DNA of 47,249 bases. Origin: Rhodobacter sp. (lineage in GTDB: Bacteria > Pseudomonadota > Alphaproteobacteria > Rhodobacterales > Rhodobacteraceae). Made by a program: the position numbers and the translations under genes. A model generated the notes under the pieces. The model did not search any database. It was not told where the DNA came from and saw only the letters and a list, made by a program, of their open reading frames with translations. Below, in pieces: positions 8,499 to 19,185 of the stretch. Each line of letters opens with the position of its first letter. Position 1 is the first letter of the stretch. The stretch is from positions 1-47,249 of the forward strand of contig JADCEL010000003.1 of NCBI GenBank assembly GCA_020250125.1. The letters run 5' to 3'.

Positions 8499-10607
8499 AT
8501 GCCGCCCATGCCCAGCCCACCCCGCGAAGGCACCGCCGTGACCCTGCGCCGCGCAGGCGGCATCGCCACGCTGTGGATCGACAACCCGCCGGTCAATGCG
8601 ATCTCGGCGCGGGTGATCGCGGGGCTGGCAGAGGGGCTGGATGCGTTCGAGGCGGACCGCAGCCTGACCGGGCTGGTGATTGCCTGCGCGGGGCGGACCT
8701 TTGTCGCGGGCGGTGATATCACGATGTTCGATCAGCCGGGCTTCACCCCGCGTCCGTTCAACGCGCTGCTGGCGCGGATCGAGGCGCAGGACCGGCCCGT
8801 TGTGGCGGCGCTGTTCGGCACGGTGCTGGGCGGCGGGCTGGAACTGGCGCTGGCCTGTCATGGGCGGGTGGCCGATCCGGCGACGCGACTGGGCCTGCCG
8901 GAGATCACGCTGGGGCTGTTGCCGGGATCGCTGGGGACGCAGCGGCTGCCCCGGCTGGCGGGTTATGCGGCGGCGTTAAGGATGATCTCTTCGGGCGGGA
9001 TGATCGGGGCTGAAGAGGCGCTGGCGCTGGGCATCGTGGATGCGCTGGCACCGGAAGTGACCGGGGCGGCGCGTGCGGCGCTGGCGGGGCTGCCGCTGCG
9101 CCGGGTGTCGGGGCTGACCCCGCCCGACGATGCGGCCCCGGTGCTGGAGCAGGCGCGCGCCGCTGCGGCAGCGCGGCCCTGGCTGCCCGCGCTGACCGAA
9201 CTGGTGCCCTGTCTGGAGGCGGTGGCGCGGCCCTGGGCCGAGGGTGCGGCGGTCGAGGAGGCGGCCTTCCTGCGGCTGATGGCCAGCGCCCCGTCGCGGG
9301 CGCTGCGGCATGTGTTTCTGGCCGAGCGTGCGGCGGCCCGGGTGCCGGGCGCGGATGCCGCGCCGCGCCCGGTGGCGCAGATGGGCGTGCTGGGCGCGGG
9401 CACGATGGGCGGCGGCATCGCGATGGCCTGTGCCAATGCGGGTCTGCCGGTGACGCTGGTCGATGCGAGCGCCGCAGGGCTGGAGCGGGGGCTGTCGCTG
9501 ATCGACGCTGCCTATGCGGCCATGGTCAAGCGTGGCCGTCTGACGCCCGAGGCCGCCGCCAAGCGGCGGGCCCGCATCAGCGGCACGCTGGACATGGCGG
9601 CGCTGGGCCCGGCCGACATGGTGATCGAGGCGGTGTTCGAGGATATGGCGCTGAAGCTGTCGGTGGCGCGCGAGCTGGGACAGGTGTGCAAGCCGGGCGC
9701 GATCATCGCCACCAACACCAGCACGCTGGATGTGGATGCCATCGCCGCCGCGACCGGGCGGCCGGGCGATGTGCTGGGCACGCATTTCTTCAGCCCGGCG
9801 CAGATCATGCGGCTGCTGGAGGTGGTGCGGGGCCGCGACACGGCGCCGGACACGCTGGCCACGGTGATGGGGCTGGCTAAGCGGATTGGCAAGGCGGCGG
9901 TCGTGTCGGGCGTGTGCTATGGCTTTATCGGCAACCGGATGGCCGAGGCCTATATGCGCGAGAGCGAGGCGATGCAGCTGGAAGGCGCGAGCCCCGGCCA
10001 GATCGACGGCGTGGCCGAGAGCCCGGACTGGATCGGCATGGCGATGGGGCCCAGCCGGATGCTGGACATGGCCGGGGTGGATGTGGGCGCGCGCACGGTG
10101 ATCGAATGGATCAAGGGCGGGCAGGGGCCACAGGACCCGGCCTATCGCATCCTGTGCCGGACGATGTTCGAGACCGGGGCGCATGGGCAGAAGACCGGGC
10201 AGGGCTATTACCGCTATGCGGGGCGCGAGGCGCTGGCCAACCCCGAGACGCAAGGTCTGGCGGCGCGGCTGGCGGCGGAACATCATGTCGCTGCGCGCGC
10301 GCACGCCGATGAGGAGATCTTTGAGCGGTTGCTGTTCCCGATGGTGAACGAGGCCGCCGCGATCCTGGCCGGGGGGATTGCCAACCGGCCGGGAGATATC
10401 GACGTGGTCTGGACGGCGGGCTATGGCTTTCCGGGCTGGCGGGGCGGGCCGCTGTTCATGGCCGACGAGATCGGGCTTGACCGGATCGTGGCCCGGCTTG
10501 ACCACTATGCCGCCACCTTCGGCAACCCTTATGGATACTGGACTGTCACCCCCCTGCTGCGCGATCTGGCCGCCCGTGGCCAGCGCCTGACCCGGAGCGC
10601 CTCATGA
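8499..10607 (+). CDS. Bifunctional enoyl-CoA hydratase / 3-hydroxyacyl-CoA dehydrogenase
   Basis: A 702-residue fused beta-oxidation enzyme. The crotonase domain occupies about residues 1-190 ([53 protein letters not shown]). An NAD-binding domain follows from about 292 ([20 protein letters not shown]), with [18 protein letters not shown] and [17 protein letters not shown]. Tandem C-terminal 3HCDH domains come last ([10 protein letters not shown], then [21 protein letters not shown]). This is the FadB/peroxisomal multifunctional-enzyme layout, and the length is normal (about 700). It hydrates trans-2-enoyl-CoA and oxidises L-3-hydroxyacyl-CoA. The start at ATG 8499 has AGAGG 8 bases upstream. 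The downstream thiolase start overlaps the stop by four bases, so hydration, oxidation and thiolysis are coupled in one operon. Confidence 0.93.
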   Translation: MPPMPSPPREGTAVTLRRAGGIATLWIDNPPVNAISARVIAGLAEGLDAFEADRSLTGLVIACAGRTFVAGGDITMFDQPGFTPRPFNALLARIEAQDRPVVAALFGTVLGGGLELALACHGRVADPATRLGLPEITLGLLPGSLGTQRLPRLAGYAAALRMISSGGMIGAEEALALGIVDALAPEVTGAARAALAGLPLRRVSGLTPPDDAAPVLEQARAAAAARPWLPALTELVPCLEAVARPWAEGAAVEEAAFLRLMASAPSRALRHVFLAERAAARVPGADAAPRPVAQMGVLGAGTMGGGIAMACANAGLPVTLVDASAAGLERGLSLIDAAYAAMVKRGRLTPEAAAKRRARISGTLDMAALGPADMVIEAVFEDMALKLSVARELGQVCKPGAIIATNTSTLDVDAIAAATGRPGDVLGTHFFSPAQIMRLLEVVRGRDTAPDTLATVMGLAKRIGKAAVVSGVCYGFIGNRMAEAYMRESEAMQLEGASPGQIDGVAESPDWIGMAMGPSRMLDMAGVDVGARTVIEWIKGGQGPQDPAYRILCRTMFETGAHGQKTGQGYYRYAGREALANPETQGLAARLAAEHHVAARAHADEEIFERLLFPMVNEAAAILAGGIANRPGDIDVVWTAGYGFPGWRGGPLFMADEIGLDRIVARLDHYAATFGNPYGYWTVTPLLRDLAARGQRLTRSAS

Positions 10608-11788
10608 CCGATGCCGTTATCGTCAGCACCGCCCGCACCGGCATTGGCCGGGCCTTTCGCGGGAGCCTGAACGCCACGAAATCGCCATCGCTGGCGGGGC
10701 ATGCGCTGGCCCATGCCGTGGCGCGGGCGGGGATTGACCCCGGCGAGGTGGAGGATGTGATCCTGGGCACCGTGCTGGCGGCGGGCACGGCGGGGATGAA
10801 CATTGCCCGCAACGCGGCGCTGGCGGCGGGCATTCCGGTGACGGCCGGGGCGATGACGGTGGACCGGCAATGCGCCTCGGGCCTGATGGCGATTGCGGCG
10901 GCGGCCAAGCAGATCATCGTCGACGGCCAGCAGATCGTGGGCGCGGGCGGGCAGGACAGTATCAGCGCGGTGCAGGAGGCCTATTTCCGCTGGGCCAGTG
11001 CCGAGGCCGATCCGGCGGTGACGGCGCGGGTGCCGCATGCCTATATGCCGATGTTGCAGACCGCCGAGACGGTGGCCGCCCGCTATGGCATCAGCCGCGC
11101 GGCGCAGGATGCCTATGCCGCCGAGAGCCAGCGGCGGACCGCCGCCGCGCAGGCCGCGGGACGGTTTGATGCCGAGATCGTGCCGTTCTCGACCGTGATG
11201 AAGGTCACCGACAAGGCTACCGGGGCGGTGAGCGAGCGGGCGGTGACGCTGGCGCGCGACGAGGGCAACCGGCCCTGGACGACGCAGGAGACGCTGGCCG
11301 CGCTGAACCCGGTGATCGCGGGGGGCACGGTGACGGCGGGCAACGCGAGCCAGCTGTCGGACGGGGCCAGCGCCTGTGTCCTGATGTCGGGCAAGCTGGC
11401 CGGGCAGCGGGGGCTGGCACCCCTGGGCATCTATCGCGGGACGGCGGTGGTGGGCTGTGCGCCCGAGGAGATGGGCATCGGCCCGGTCTTTGCCATCCCC
11501 CGGCTGCTGGCGCAGGCGGGGCTGAGGGTTGACGATATCGGGCTGTGGGAGCTGAACGAGGCCTTTGCCGTGCAGGCGCTGTATTGCCGCGACCGGCTGG
11601 GCATTGACCCCGACCGCTGCAATGTGAACGGCGGGGGCATTTCGGTGGGCCATCCCTATGGGATGACCGGCGCGCGGCTGGCGGGCCATGCGCTGATCGA
11701 GGGCAGGCGGCGCGGGGTGCGTTACGTGGTGGTCACCATGTGCGTGGGTGGCGGCATGGGCGCGGCCACCCTGTTCGAGGTGGCGTGA
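10604..11788 (+). CDS. Acetyl-CoA acyltransferase (thiolase)
   Basis: A 394-residue thiolase with the full catalytic set: acyl-acceptor Cys90 in DRQCASG, His350 in GHPYGMTG and the second Cys380 in [12 protein letters not shown] (in [10 protein letters not shown]) is present. It cleaves 3-ketoacyl-CoA to acetyl-CoA and a shortened acyl-CoA, or condenses acetyl-CoA in reverse. It overlaps the FadB-like gene by ATGA and the next hydratase gene by TGATG, giving a tight three-gene operon. Substrate chain length cannot be told from sequence. Confidence 0.93.
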   Translation: MTDAVIVSTARTGIGRAFRGSLNATKSPSLAGHALAHAVARAGIDPGEVEDVILGTVLAAGTAGMNIARNAALAAGIPVTAGAMTVDRQCASGLMAIAAAAKQIIVDGQQIVGAGGQDSISAVQEAYFRWASAEADPAVTARVPHAYMPMLQTAETVAARYGISRAAQDAYAAESQRRTAAAQAAGRFDAEIVPFSTVMKVTDKATGAVSERAVTLARDEGNRPWTTQETLAALNPVIAGGTVTAGNASQLSDGASACVLMSGKLAGQRGLAPLGIYRGTAVVGCAPEEMGIGPVFAIPRLLAQAGLRVDDIGLWELNEAFAVQALYCRDRLGIDPDRCNVNGGGISVGHPYGMTGARLAGHALIEGRRRGVRYVVVTMCVGGGMGAATLFEVA

Positions 11789-12570
11789 TGGCGGTGCCTG
11801 TCCGGCTGGAGATGGCCGAGGGTGCCGCCGTCCTGACGCTGGCCCGGCCCGAGGCGGGCAACCGGCTGGACATGGAGACGGTCACCGCGCTGGAGGCGGC
11901 GAGCGCGCAACTGGCCGGGGCGGCTGACCTGCGCGCCCTGCTGATCCGCGCCGAGGGGCGGATGTTCAGCGTGGGTGGCGCGATCAATGAATTCGGCACG
12001 ACGCCGGACCTGCCCGCCTGTCTGGCCGCGATCCTGGAGATCGGGCACCGGGCGATGGGGCGGCTGTTCGCGCTGCCCTGCCCGGTGGTGACGGCGGTGC
12101 AGGGGCCTGCGGGTGGCGCGGGGATCGGGCTGGCGCTGTGCGGGGACATCGCGCTGGCAGCACCCGGGGCGGTGTTCCGGGCGGGCTATCCCGCGCTGGG
12201 GATGAGCGCGGATTTCGGCGCATCCTGGCTGCTGGCGCGGCTGGGCGGGGCCCGGCTGGCCGCCGACATGCTGCTGACCAACCGCACCGTGGCGGCCGAG
12301 GAGGCGATGGCGCGCGGCCTTCTGACGGCGATCCATCCGGCCGGGGAGCTGGACACGGCCGCCCGCGCGCTGCTGGCCCGGCTGGCGGCGGGCCCCGCCC
12401 GTGCCCAGGCTGCGGCCTGCGCGCTGGTGCGTGCGGCGGGGGCCAGGGATGCCATCGCGCATATGGAGGCCGAGGCCGCAGCAATGCTCGCTGCCGCGGC
12501 GACTGCCGACGCGGCCGAGGGGATCGCGGCGTTCCTGGCCAAGCGGGCGCCGGTGTTTCAGGGGCGTTGA
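11788..12570 (+). CDS. Enoyl-CoA hydratase/isomerase family protein
   Basis: A 260-residue crotonase homologue: IRAEGRMFSVGGAINEF (CoA/oxyanion loop) and VQGPAGGAGIGLALCGDIAL (second oxyanion segment). In the active-site region ALGMSADFGASWLLARLGG the usual acidic residue after P/L-E is not evident (YPALGMSADFGAS), so isomerase or altered chemistry is possible. The C-terminus is alanine-rich and helical. It is the last gene of the FadB-like/thiolase operon and overlaps the thiolase stop. A GC-rich hairpin follows about 20 bases downstream. Confidence 0.85.
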   Translation: MAVPVRLEMAEGAAVLTLARPEAGNRLDMETVTALEAASAQLAGAADLRALLIRAEGRMFSVGGAINEFGTTPDLPACLAAILEIGHRAMGRLFALPCPVVTAVQGPAGGAGIGLALCGDIALAAPGAVFRAGYPALGMSADFGASWLLARLGGARLAADMLLTNRTVAAEEAMARGLLTAIHPAGELDTAARALLARLAAGPARAQAAACALVRAAGARDAIAHMEAEAAAMLAAAATADAAEGIAAFLAKRAPVFQGR

Positions 12571-12873
12571 CCGCGCCCCGGCGGCGCGCGCCGGGGGTTT
12601 CACACCCCCGGACCCCCGTGGAGTATCTGGCGCAACGTTACGCCAGGCAATGGCAGGCGGGCCTGCGTGATTACCGCGCTTCCCTGGCCTGACGTGGCAG
12701 GGGGGAAGGCGGGGCAACACGACGCGGGGCCATCGGCTCTCCTGCCGGTGTCTTGGCACCACTCTTGCCCCGGATTGGTCAAGCAACGCTTTCTCGCCTT
12801 TCATTTTGCAAGATATACTCCGGGGTCCGGGGCAGAACCCCGGGGGTTGAAACGGCAGAGGTCGTTTGGCCGG
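12571..12873. terminator. Intergenic region with two inverted GC-rich hairpin repeats between convergent operons
   Basis: No gene is visible in these 303 bases. A hairpin GGGGGTTTCACACCCCC (12593-12609) lies after the rightward operon. A second GC-rich hairpin (about 12821-12843) faces the leftward alcohol dehydrogenase gene. Both units carry a related motif (CCGGACCCC, then GGAGTAT) in opposite orientation, near 12608-12626 and, on the minus strand, near 12816-12830. They probably serve as terminators for the two converging transcripts and belong to a dispersed intergenic repeat family. Confidence 0.55.
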
Positions 12874-13914
12874 TCAGCCCTGCGGCAGGATCATCATCTT
12901 GATCTGGCTGCCGGGCTGGCGCAGCCCTTCGAAAGCGTCGGGCAGGTCGGACAGGGCGACACGGTCGGTGACCATCGCCGCAGCGTTGATCTTGCCTGCC
13001 TGCAGGACCGCCAGGACCTTGGCAAAGTCGGCGTCGACGTAGCCCAGGATGAACTGGAGTTTCACCTCTTTCAGAATGGCGCTGATCGGGATCAGGGTGT
13101 CTTCCTTCATGCAGACGCCGACGACGACGATGGTGCCGCGCGCGCGGGACAGGTTCACGCAGGTCTGAATGATGCCGGGGGCACCGACGCAGTCAAAGAT
13201 CACGTCGGGCGGGCCGCCGGCCAGGCGGGCGAATTCGTCTCCCAGGTCGTCGACCTTGGTTGGGTCCACCACCGCCGTCGCGCCAAAGGCGGAGGCGGCC
13301 GCGCGGCGGGCGGGGGCGCGTTCGGACACCACCACCGCGCCCGCGCCGCGCAGGGCAGCAAAGGCCGCAACCGACAGGCCGATCGGCCCCGCGCCAATGA
13401 TCAGCACGCGGGCACCGATCTCCATGTCGGATTTCGTCACCGCATGCAGGCCCACGGCAAGCGGTTCGACCATGGCACCTTCTTCCCAGGTGACGCCGTC
13501 GGGCAGGGCCACGACCTGGCGCGCGCCCACCTTGACGAACTGGGCATAGGCGCCAGGCACCGATTTCGCGAGGCCGGTGATCCGGTTCTGCGGGCACAGG
13601 ATGCCCAGGTCGTACTTGCAGGTGCCCAGCGCCTGGCAGGCCGGGTCGGTGCAGGCATTCACCGGCACCGCCGTGGCACGCAGGCCCACCGGCACTGCCG
13701 CATCGCCCGAGGCGACGACGGTGCCCGAGAATTCGTGCCCCAGCACGGTGCCGTTTTCCTGCAGGAAGACGCCCGCGTCGGTGGCGTGCAGGTCCGAGCC
13801 GCAGACGCCGCAGGCCGCAACCTCGATCACCACCTGGCCAGGGCCGGGCTCTGGCCGGGCCATGTCCTGGATCGCCAGTTTGTGGCCAAGGCCCATGAAT
13901 ACTGCCGCCTTCAT
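12874..13914 (-). CDS. Zinc-dependent alcohol dehydrogenase (MDR family)
   Basis: A 346-residue enzyme with catalytic zinc ligands in CGVCGSDLHATD (about 37-48) and GHEFSG (about 60-65). The structural-zinc cysteines are spread over CTDPACQALGTCKYDLGILC. The NAD(P)-binding site is LIIGAGPIGLSVAAFAALRG. It probably oxidises a secondary alcohol or diol to a ketone. The ATG at 13914 has GGAGG upstream (GAGGAGGGAGCGG). A longer frame starting at 14058 crosses the divergent promoter and is rejected. The candidate operator at 13951-13963 lies in that shared region, between this gene and the divergent SDR. Confidence 0.92.
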   Translation of the reverse strand: MKAAVFMGLGHKLAIQDMARPEPGPGQVVIEVAACGVCGSDLHATDAGVFLQENGTVLGHEFSGTVVASGDAAVPVGLRATAVPVNACTDPACQALGTCKYDLGILCPQNRITGLAKSVPGAYAQFVKVGARQVVALPDGVTWEEGAMVEPLAVGLHAVTKSDMEIGARVLIIGAGPIGLSVAAFAALRGAGAVVVSERAPARRAAASAFGATAVVDPTKVDDLGDEFARLAGGPPDVIFDCVGAPGIIQTCVNLSRARGTIVVVGVCMKEDTLIPISAILKEVKLQFILGYVDADFAKVLAVLQAGKINAAAMVTDRVALSDLPDAFEGLRQPGSQIKMMILPQG

Positions 13915-13950
13915 CCGCTCCCTCCTCGGTTTTCGTTTTCGACCTATAAT

Positions 13951-13963
13951 TTTGTATGACAAT
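13951..13963. promoter_or_regulatory. Candidate GntR operator (site 2)
   Basis: TTTGTATGACAAT fits TnGTnnnACnA and differs from the proposed consensus ATTGTNNGACAAT only at the first base. It lies in the 116-base region between the divergent alcohol dehydrogenase and SDR genes, so one site could control both. Confidence 0.5.
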
Positions 13964-14030
13964 GTGGCCTGAATGTCCAATAGTGTTGGCGGGACGTGCC
14001 CCGAAAGGGGCCGCAAGAGGAGGAGTCGGA

Positions 14031-14813
14031 ATGGATCGCGTGAAGGGCAAGGTGGCACTGATCACCGGGGCGGGAACCGGTGTGGGCCGCGCCTGCATGG
14101 AGTTGTTCGCCCGCGAGGGGGCCAGGGTTGTGGGCGTGTCCCGGACCCAGGCGAATCTGGACGAGACGCTGGCGGCCGTGACGGCGGCGGGGGGCGAGGG
14201 GATTGTCGTCTCGGCCGACCTGTCGGTGCCTGCGGGCGCGCAGAAGGCGGTGGATGCGGCGCTGGCGACCTATGGCCGGGTCGATATCCTCGTGAACTCG
14301 GCCGGTGTGGGGTACAACCACCTGTCGTCCAGCCCGGATTCGATGAATGACATTGTCGGCACCTCGCCCGAGAAGTGGCACGAGGTGATGGCGATCAACC
14401 TGGACAGCGGGTTCTACATGTGCCGGCTGGTCGTGCCCTTGATGCAGAAGCAGGGCGGCGGGTCGATCGTCAATGTCACCTCGATTTCCGGGCTGCAGGG
14501 CCTGCCGGGGGCGCATACCTATACGGCGGCCAAGGGCGCGATGATCAACCTGACGCGGTCGATGTGCGTGGCCTATGCCAAGGACAACATCCGCGCCAAC
14601 TGCATCGCGCCGGGGTTCATCGCGACGCGGATGGTGGCCGATTTCCTGCCGCTGTTCGACGACGAGAAGGTGGCCGACAGCATCACGCCCATGCGGCGCG
14701 CCGGTACGCCCGAGGAGATGGCCTATGGCTGCCTGTATCTGGCCAGCGACGAGGCGGGCTATTGCAACGGCACCGTGCTGGTGATCGACGGCGGCACCAC
14801 CGCGCGGCAGTAA
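14031..14813 (+). CDS. Short-chain dehydrogenase/reductase
   Basis: A 260-residue classical SDR. The coenzyme-binding glycine motif is TGAGTGVG (about 12-19), the NSAG motif is ILVNSAGVG, the catalytic Ser is in VTSISG, and the catalytic Tyr and Lys are in YTAAK. The C-terminus ends VLVIDGGTTARQ. The start at 14031 has a strong AGAGGAGGAG ribosome site. It is divergent from the zinc alcohol dehydrogenase with a candidate operator between them, and convergent with the next SDR across a GC-rich hairpin. It probably oxidises a hydroxyl intermediate. The substrate is unknown. Confidence 0.9.
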   Translation: MDRVKGKVALITGAGTGVGRACMELFAREGARVVGVSRTQANLDETLAAVTAAGGEGIVVSADLSVPAGAQKAVDAALATYGRVDILVNSAGVGYNHLSSSPDSMNDIVGTSPEKWHEVMAINLDSGFYMCRLVVPLMQKQGGGSIVNVTSISGLQGLPGAHTYTAAKGAMINLTRSMCVAYAKDNIRANCIAPGFIATRMVADFLPLFDDEKVADSITPMRRAGTPEEMAYGCLYLASDEAGYCNGTVLVIDGGTTARQ

Positions 14814-14823
14814 GGCGCAACGC

Positions 14824-14848
14824 GGGGGGGGCGCTTGTGGCCCCCCCC
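14824..14848. terminator. GC hairpin between convergent SDR genes
   Basis: Eight G residues (14824-14831) and eight C residues (14841-14848) flank a 9-base loop in the 46 bases between two converging genes. There is no T-run, as is common for high-GC alphaproteobacterial terminators. It could stop transcripts from either side. Confidence 0.5.
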
Positions 14849-14859
14849 AAGGGGGCCGG

Positions 14860-15645
14860 CTAGATGGCGGTGTAGCCGCCGTCGGCGACGAGTTCCGACC
14901 CCGTCATGAAGGACGATTCGTCGCTGGCCAGAAACAGGATCGCGGCGGCGATTTCCTCGGGCGTGCCCATGCGGCCCAGGGGATGCAGGCCCGCGATCCC
15001 GGCCTGCGTGGCCTCGGTCCCGTCGCCGGTCTGGGCACTGATGCGGACCACCGCCTCTTGCACCATGGGGGTCCAGGTAAAGCCCGGGTGCACCGAATTC
15101 ACCCGGATCATCCAGCCTTTCGAGGCTGCCTCGATCGCGATGGTCTTGGTCAACAGCCGCACGCCGCCCTTGGAGGCGGAGTAGGCGGCGGTGCCCGCCA
15201 TGCCGACCAGCCCCAGGATGGACGAGACGTTGATGATCGCGGCTGCCCTGTCGCGCGGCACCTCGGGCGTGGCGCGCATGGCGGCGGCACCAAAGCGGCA
15301 GCCCAGGAACACGCCGTCCAGGTTGATCGCCGTCACGGCGCGGAAATCGTCCAGCGTGGTGTCCAGCAGCGGTTTCGACGGGCCGATGCCTGCGTTGTTC
15401 ACCAGCACGTCGGGGCGGCCGCAGCGGTCTTGGGTCTGTGCCATCACGGCGGCCCAGGCGGCTTCGTCGCGCACGTCATGGGTCAGGCCGATGCCGCCCA
15501 GTTCGGCGGCCAGCGCTGCGGCCCCCGCGCCGTCGATGTCGGTCAACACCAGGGTCGCGCCCTCGCGGGCAAAGGCGCGGGCGGTGGCCGCGCCGATGCC
15601 TGCTGCCGCGCCGGTGATGATCGCCGTTCTGCCTGCCAGTCGCAT
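14860..15645 (-). CDS. Short-chain dehydrogenase, cyclic-alcohol-dehydrogenase-like
   Basis: A 261-residue classical SDR: TGAAAGIG (11-18), VLVNNAGIG, VSSILG with the catalytic Ser, and YSASK with Tyr and Lys. The segment GWMIRVNSVHPGFTWTPM followed by LHPLGRMGTPEEIAAAILFL recalls cyclopentanol/cyclohexanol dehydrogenases and related alicyclic-alcohol SDRs. That resemblance is from memory of the family and is not decisive. It is the last gene of the minus-strand operon that begins with the ABC-importer genes and lies 13 bases after the next SDR. Confidence 0.88.
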   Translation of the reverse strand: MRLAGRTAIITGAAAGIGAATARAFAREGATLVLTDIDGAGAAALAAELGGIGLTHDVRDEAAWAAVMAQTQDRCGRPDVLVNNAGIGPSKPLLDTTLDDFRAVTAINLDGVFLGCRFGAAAMRATPEVPRDRAAAIINVSSILGLVGMAGTAAYSASKGGVRLLTKTIAIEAASKGWMIRVNSVHPGFTWTPMVQEAVVRISAQTGDGTEATQAGIAGLHPLGRMGTPEEIAAAILFLASDESSFMTGSELVADGGYTAI

Positions 15646-15658
15646 GGTGCTTCTCCCC

Positions 15659-16426
15659 TCAGCCGACCGTGAAGCCGCCGTCCAGCGTCATGACGGCGCC
15701 GTGGATGTAGCGGGCGTCCTCGGAGGCCAGAAACGCGACCAGCGCCGCGACCTCCTCGGGCGTGCCATAGCGGCCGAGCGGGATCAGCCCTTCGAATGCG
15801 GTGCGGGCGGCTGCACCCTGGCCGCCGGTCAGCCCGTCCTCGAGCGAGGCCATCATCCGCGAGGCGATGGGGCCGGGGTTGACCGAATTGACCCGCACGC
15901 CGCGGGGCCCGGCCTCTGCCGCGACCGAACGGGTCAGGCCGATGACGGCGTGCTTGGTGGCGTTGTAGGCGGTGATTCCCGATGTGCCGGTCAGCCCCGC
16001 GACCGACGAGGTGTTGATGACCGACCCGCGCCCGCGCGCCATCATCGCGGGCACCACATGTTTCAGGCCCAGAAAGACGCCGATCAGGTTCACGTCCACC
16101 ACGCGGCGGAAGGCGTCGAGCGGGTAGTCGCCCACAGGGTGGACCGGCCCCTCGATCCCGGCGTTGTTGAAGAAGATGTCGAGGGGGCCGATGGCTTCGG
16201 TGGCGGCGACGAAGGCCTGGACCGAGGATTCGTCGGTCACGTCGCCCTGCAGGGGGTGGAAGGCGGGCCCGAGGTCGGCCAGCGGGGCCATCGCGGCCAG
16301 TGTCAGGTCGACGCCCACCACGCGGGCACCGCGCGCGACCATGAGCCGCGCGGTTGCGGTGCCGATCTCGCCGCCCGCGCCGGTGATGAGGGCGGTCTTG
16401 CCGGTCAGCTGGTTGTCGTTGAGCAT
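15659..16426 (-). CDS. Short-chain dehydrogenase/reductase
   Basis: A 255-residue classical SDR: TGAGGEIG (15-22) as coenzyme motif, FFNNAGIEG, the catalytic Ser in NTSSVAG, and YNATK with the catalytic Tyr and Lys. The C-terminus is VMTLDGGFTVG. Its start lies one base after the stop of the large acyl-CoA dehydrogenase gene, so it belongs to the importer/dehydrogenase operon. Two adjacent SDRs in one operon suggest two successive, or stereochemically different, alcohol oxidations. Confidence 0.9.
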   Translation of the reverse strand: MLNDNQLTGKTALITGAGGEIGTATARLMVARGARVVGVDLTLAAMAPLADLGPAFHPLQGDVTDESSVQAFVAATEAIGPLDIFFNNAGIEGPVHPVGDYPLDAFRRVVDVNLIGVFLGLKHVVPAMMARGRGSVINTSSVAGLTGTSGITAYNATKHAVIGLTRSVAAEAGPRGVRVNSVNPGPIASRMMASLEDGLTGGQGAAARTAFEGLIPLGRYGTPEEVAALVAFLASEDARYIHGAVMTLDGGFTVG

Positions 16427-16427
16427 G

Positions 16428-18170
<1,743 letters not shown>

Positions 18171-18186
18171 GCGCGCCTGTGCAAGG

Positions 18187-19185
18187 TCACGCGCGGCGAA
18201 CCGAATTGGCGCTGGCAGAGATCAGGGCGAGGATCAGTATCGTGCCCTGCACGATGTACTGCCAGAAGGTGGGCACGCCCAAGGTGGACAGGCCGTTGTT
18301 GATGACCCCGATCAGCAGTACCCCGATGCAGGTGCCCAGCACGTGGAACTTGCCCGGTTTGAGCGTGCTGGCCCCGATGAACACGGCGACGAAAGCGTTC
18401 AGCAGATAGGTCTCGCCCACCCCCTGCGGCCGGCCCGAGCCGAGGTTGGCGCCCGCCACCATGCCCCCCAGCGCTGCGCAGGCCGCGGCGATGGCCATGC
18501 CCATCAGTGCATACTTGGTGAAAGAGATACCCGAGAGGCGCGCCGCCTCCTTGTTGCCGCCAAGGGCGTACATGTTGCGGCCCGACTGGGTATGCTCCAG
18601 AAACAGCCACAGCACAAAGGCCGTGGCTGCAAGGATCAACACCGCGTTGGGTATCCCCATCACGCGCCCCTGTCCGATCCACTGGAAGGTCATTGTTATT
18701 TCGGACGGGTTGACGGTGCGCGAGCCGGAGACGCCAAGGATCAGGCCGGTGACGATGAAACTCATCGCGAGCGTCTCGACGATGGGGGATATGCCCAGCC
18801 TGGCAATCAGCGCGCCGTTCAGCATACCGATCAGCATGGCCAGGACCAGCACAAGGATCATCACCCCGGCCACAACCAGCACGGAATCCGACCCGATCTC
18901 GGCCAGGAAGCGCGCGGCGAAATAGCCGCCAAAGGTGGCCATCGCTCCGATGGACAGGTCAAACAGCCCCACCACCATGCAGACCGTCAGCCCGATGGCG
19001 ATGATCCCCAGGATTGACACCTGGTTGAGCACGTTGAACATGTTGCGCAGGGTCGGAAAGACTTCCGGTCGCCCGATGGAAAAGACGATGATCAGGATGA
19101 CCAGCGACAGGATCGTGCCGTAGCGTGCGAGGAATCCCATCAGGTTGAAGGGCGTGGCCGCTTTGGCGCTGTCACTGCTGGTCAT
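18187..19185 (-). CDS. ABC transporter permease, ribose/RbsC type
   Basis: A 332-residue very hydrophobic inner-membrane protein with about eight to ten membrane segments. The BPD_transp_2 pattern is visible in LGIIAIGLTVCMVVGLFDLSIGAM (about 58-81), LIGMLNGALIARLGISPIVETL and the later GGNKEAARLSGI cytoplasmic loop that contacts the ATPase. It forms the channel of a sugar-type importer with the ATPase and binding protein encoded upstream. Its start overlaps the ATPase gene by 14 bases. Members of this family carry pentoses, hexoses, autoinducer-2 and other small polar compounds. The ligand here is unknown. Confidence 0.92.
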   Translation of the reverse strand: MTSSDSAKAATPFNLMGFLARYGTILSLVILIIVFSIGRPEVFPTLRNMFNVLNQVSILGIIAIGLTVCMVVGLFDLSIGAMATFGGYFAARFLAEIGSDSVLVVAGVMILVLVLAMLIGMLNGALIARLGISPIVETLAMSFIVTGLILGVSGSRTVNPSEITMTFQWIGQGRVMGIPNAVLILAATAFVLWLFLEHTQSGRNMYALGGNKEAARLSGISFTKYALMGMAIAAACAALGGMVAGANLGSGRPQGVGETYLLNAFVAVFIGASTLKPGKFHVLGTCIGVLLIGVINNGLSTLGVPTFWQYIVQGTILILALISASANSVRRA

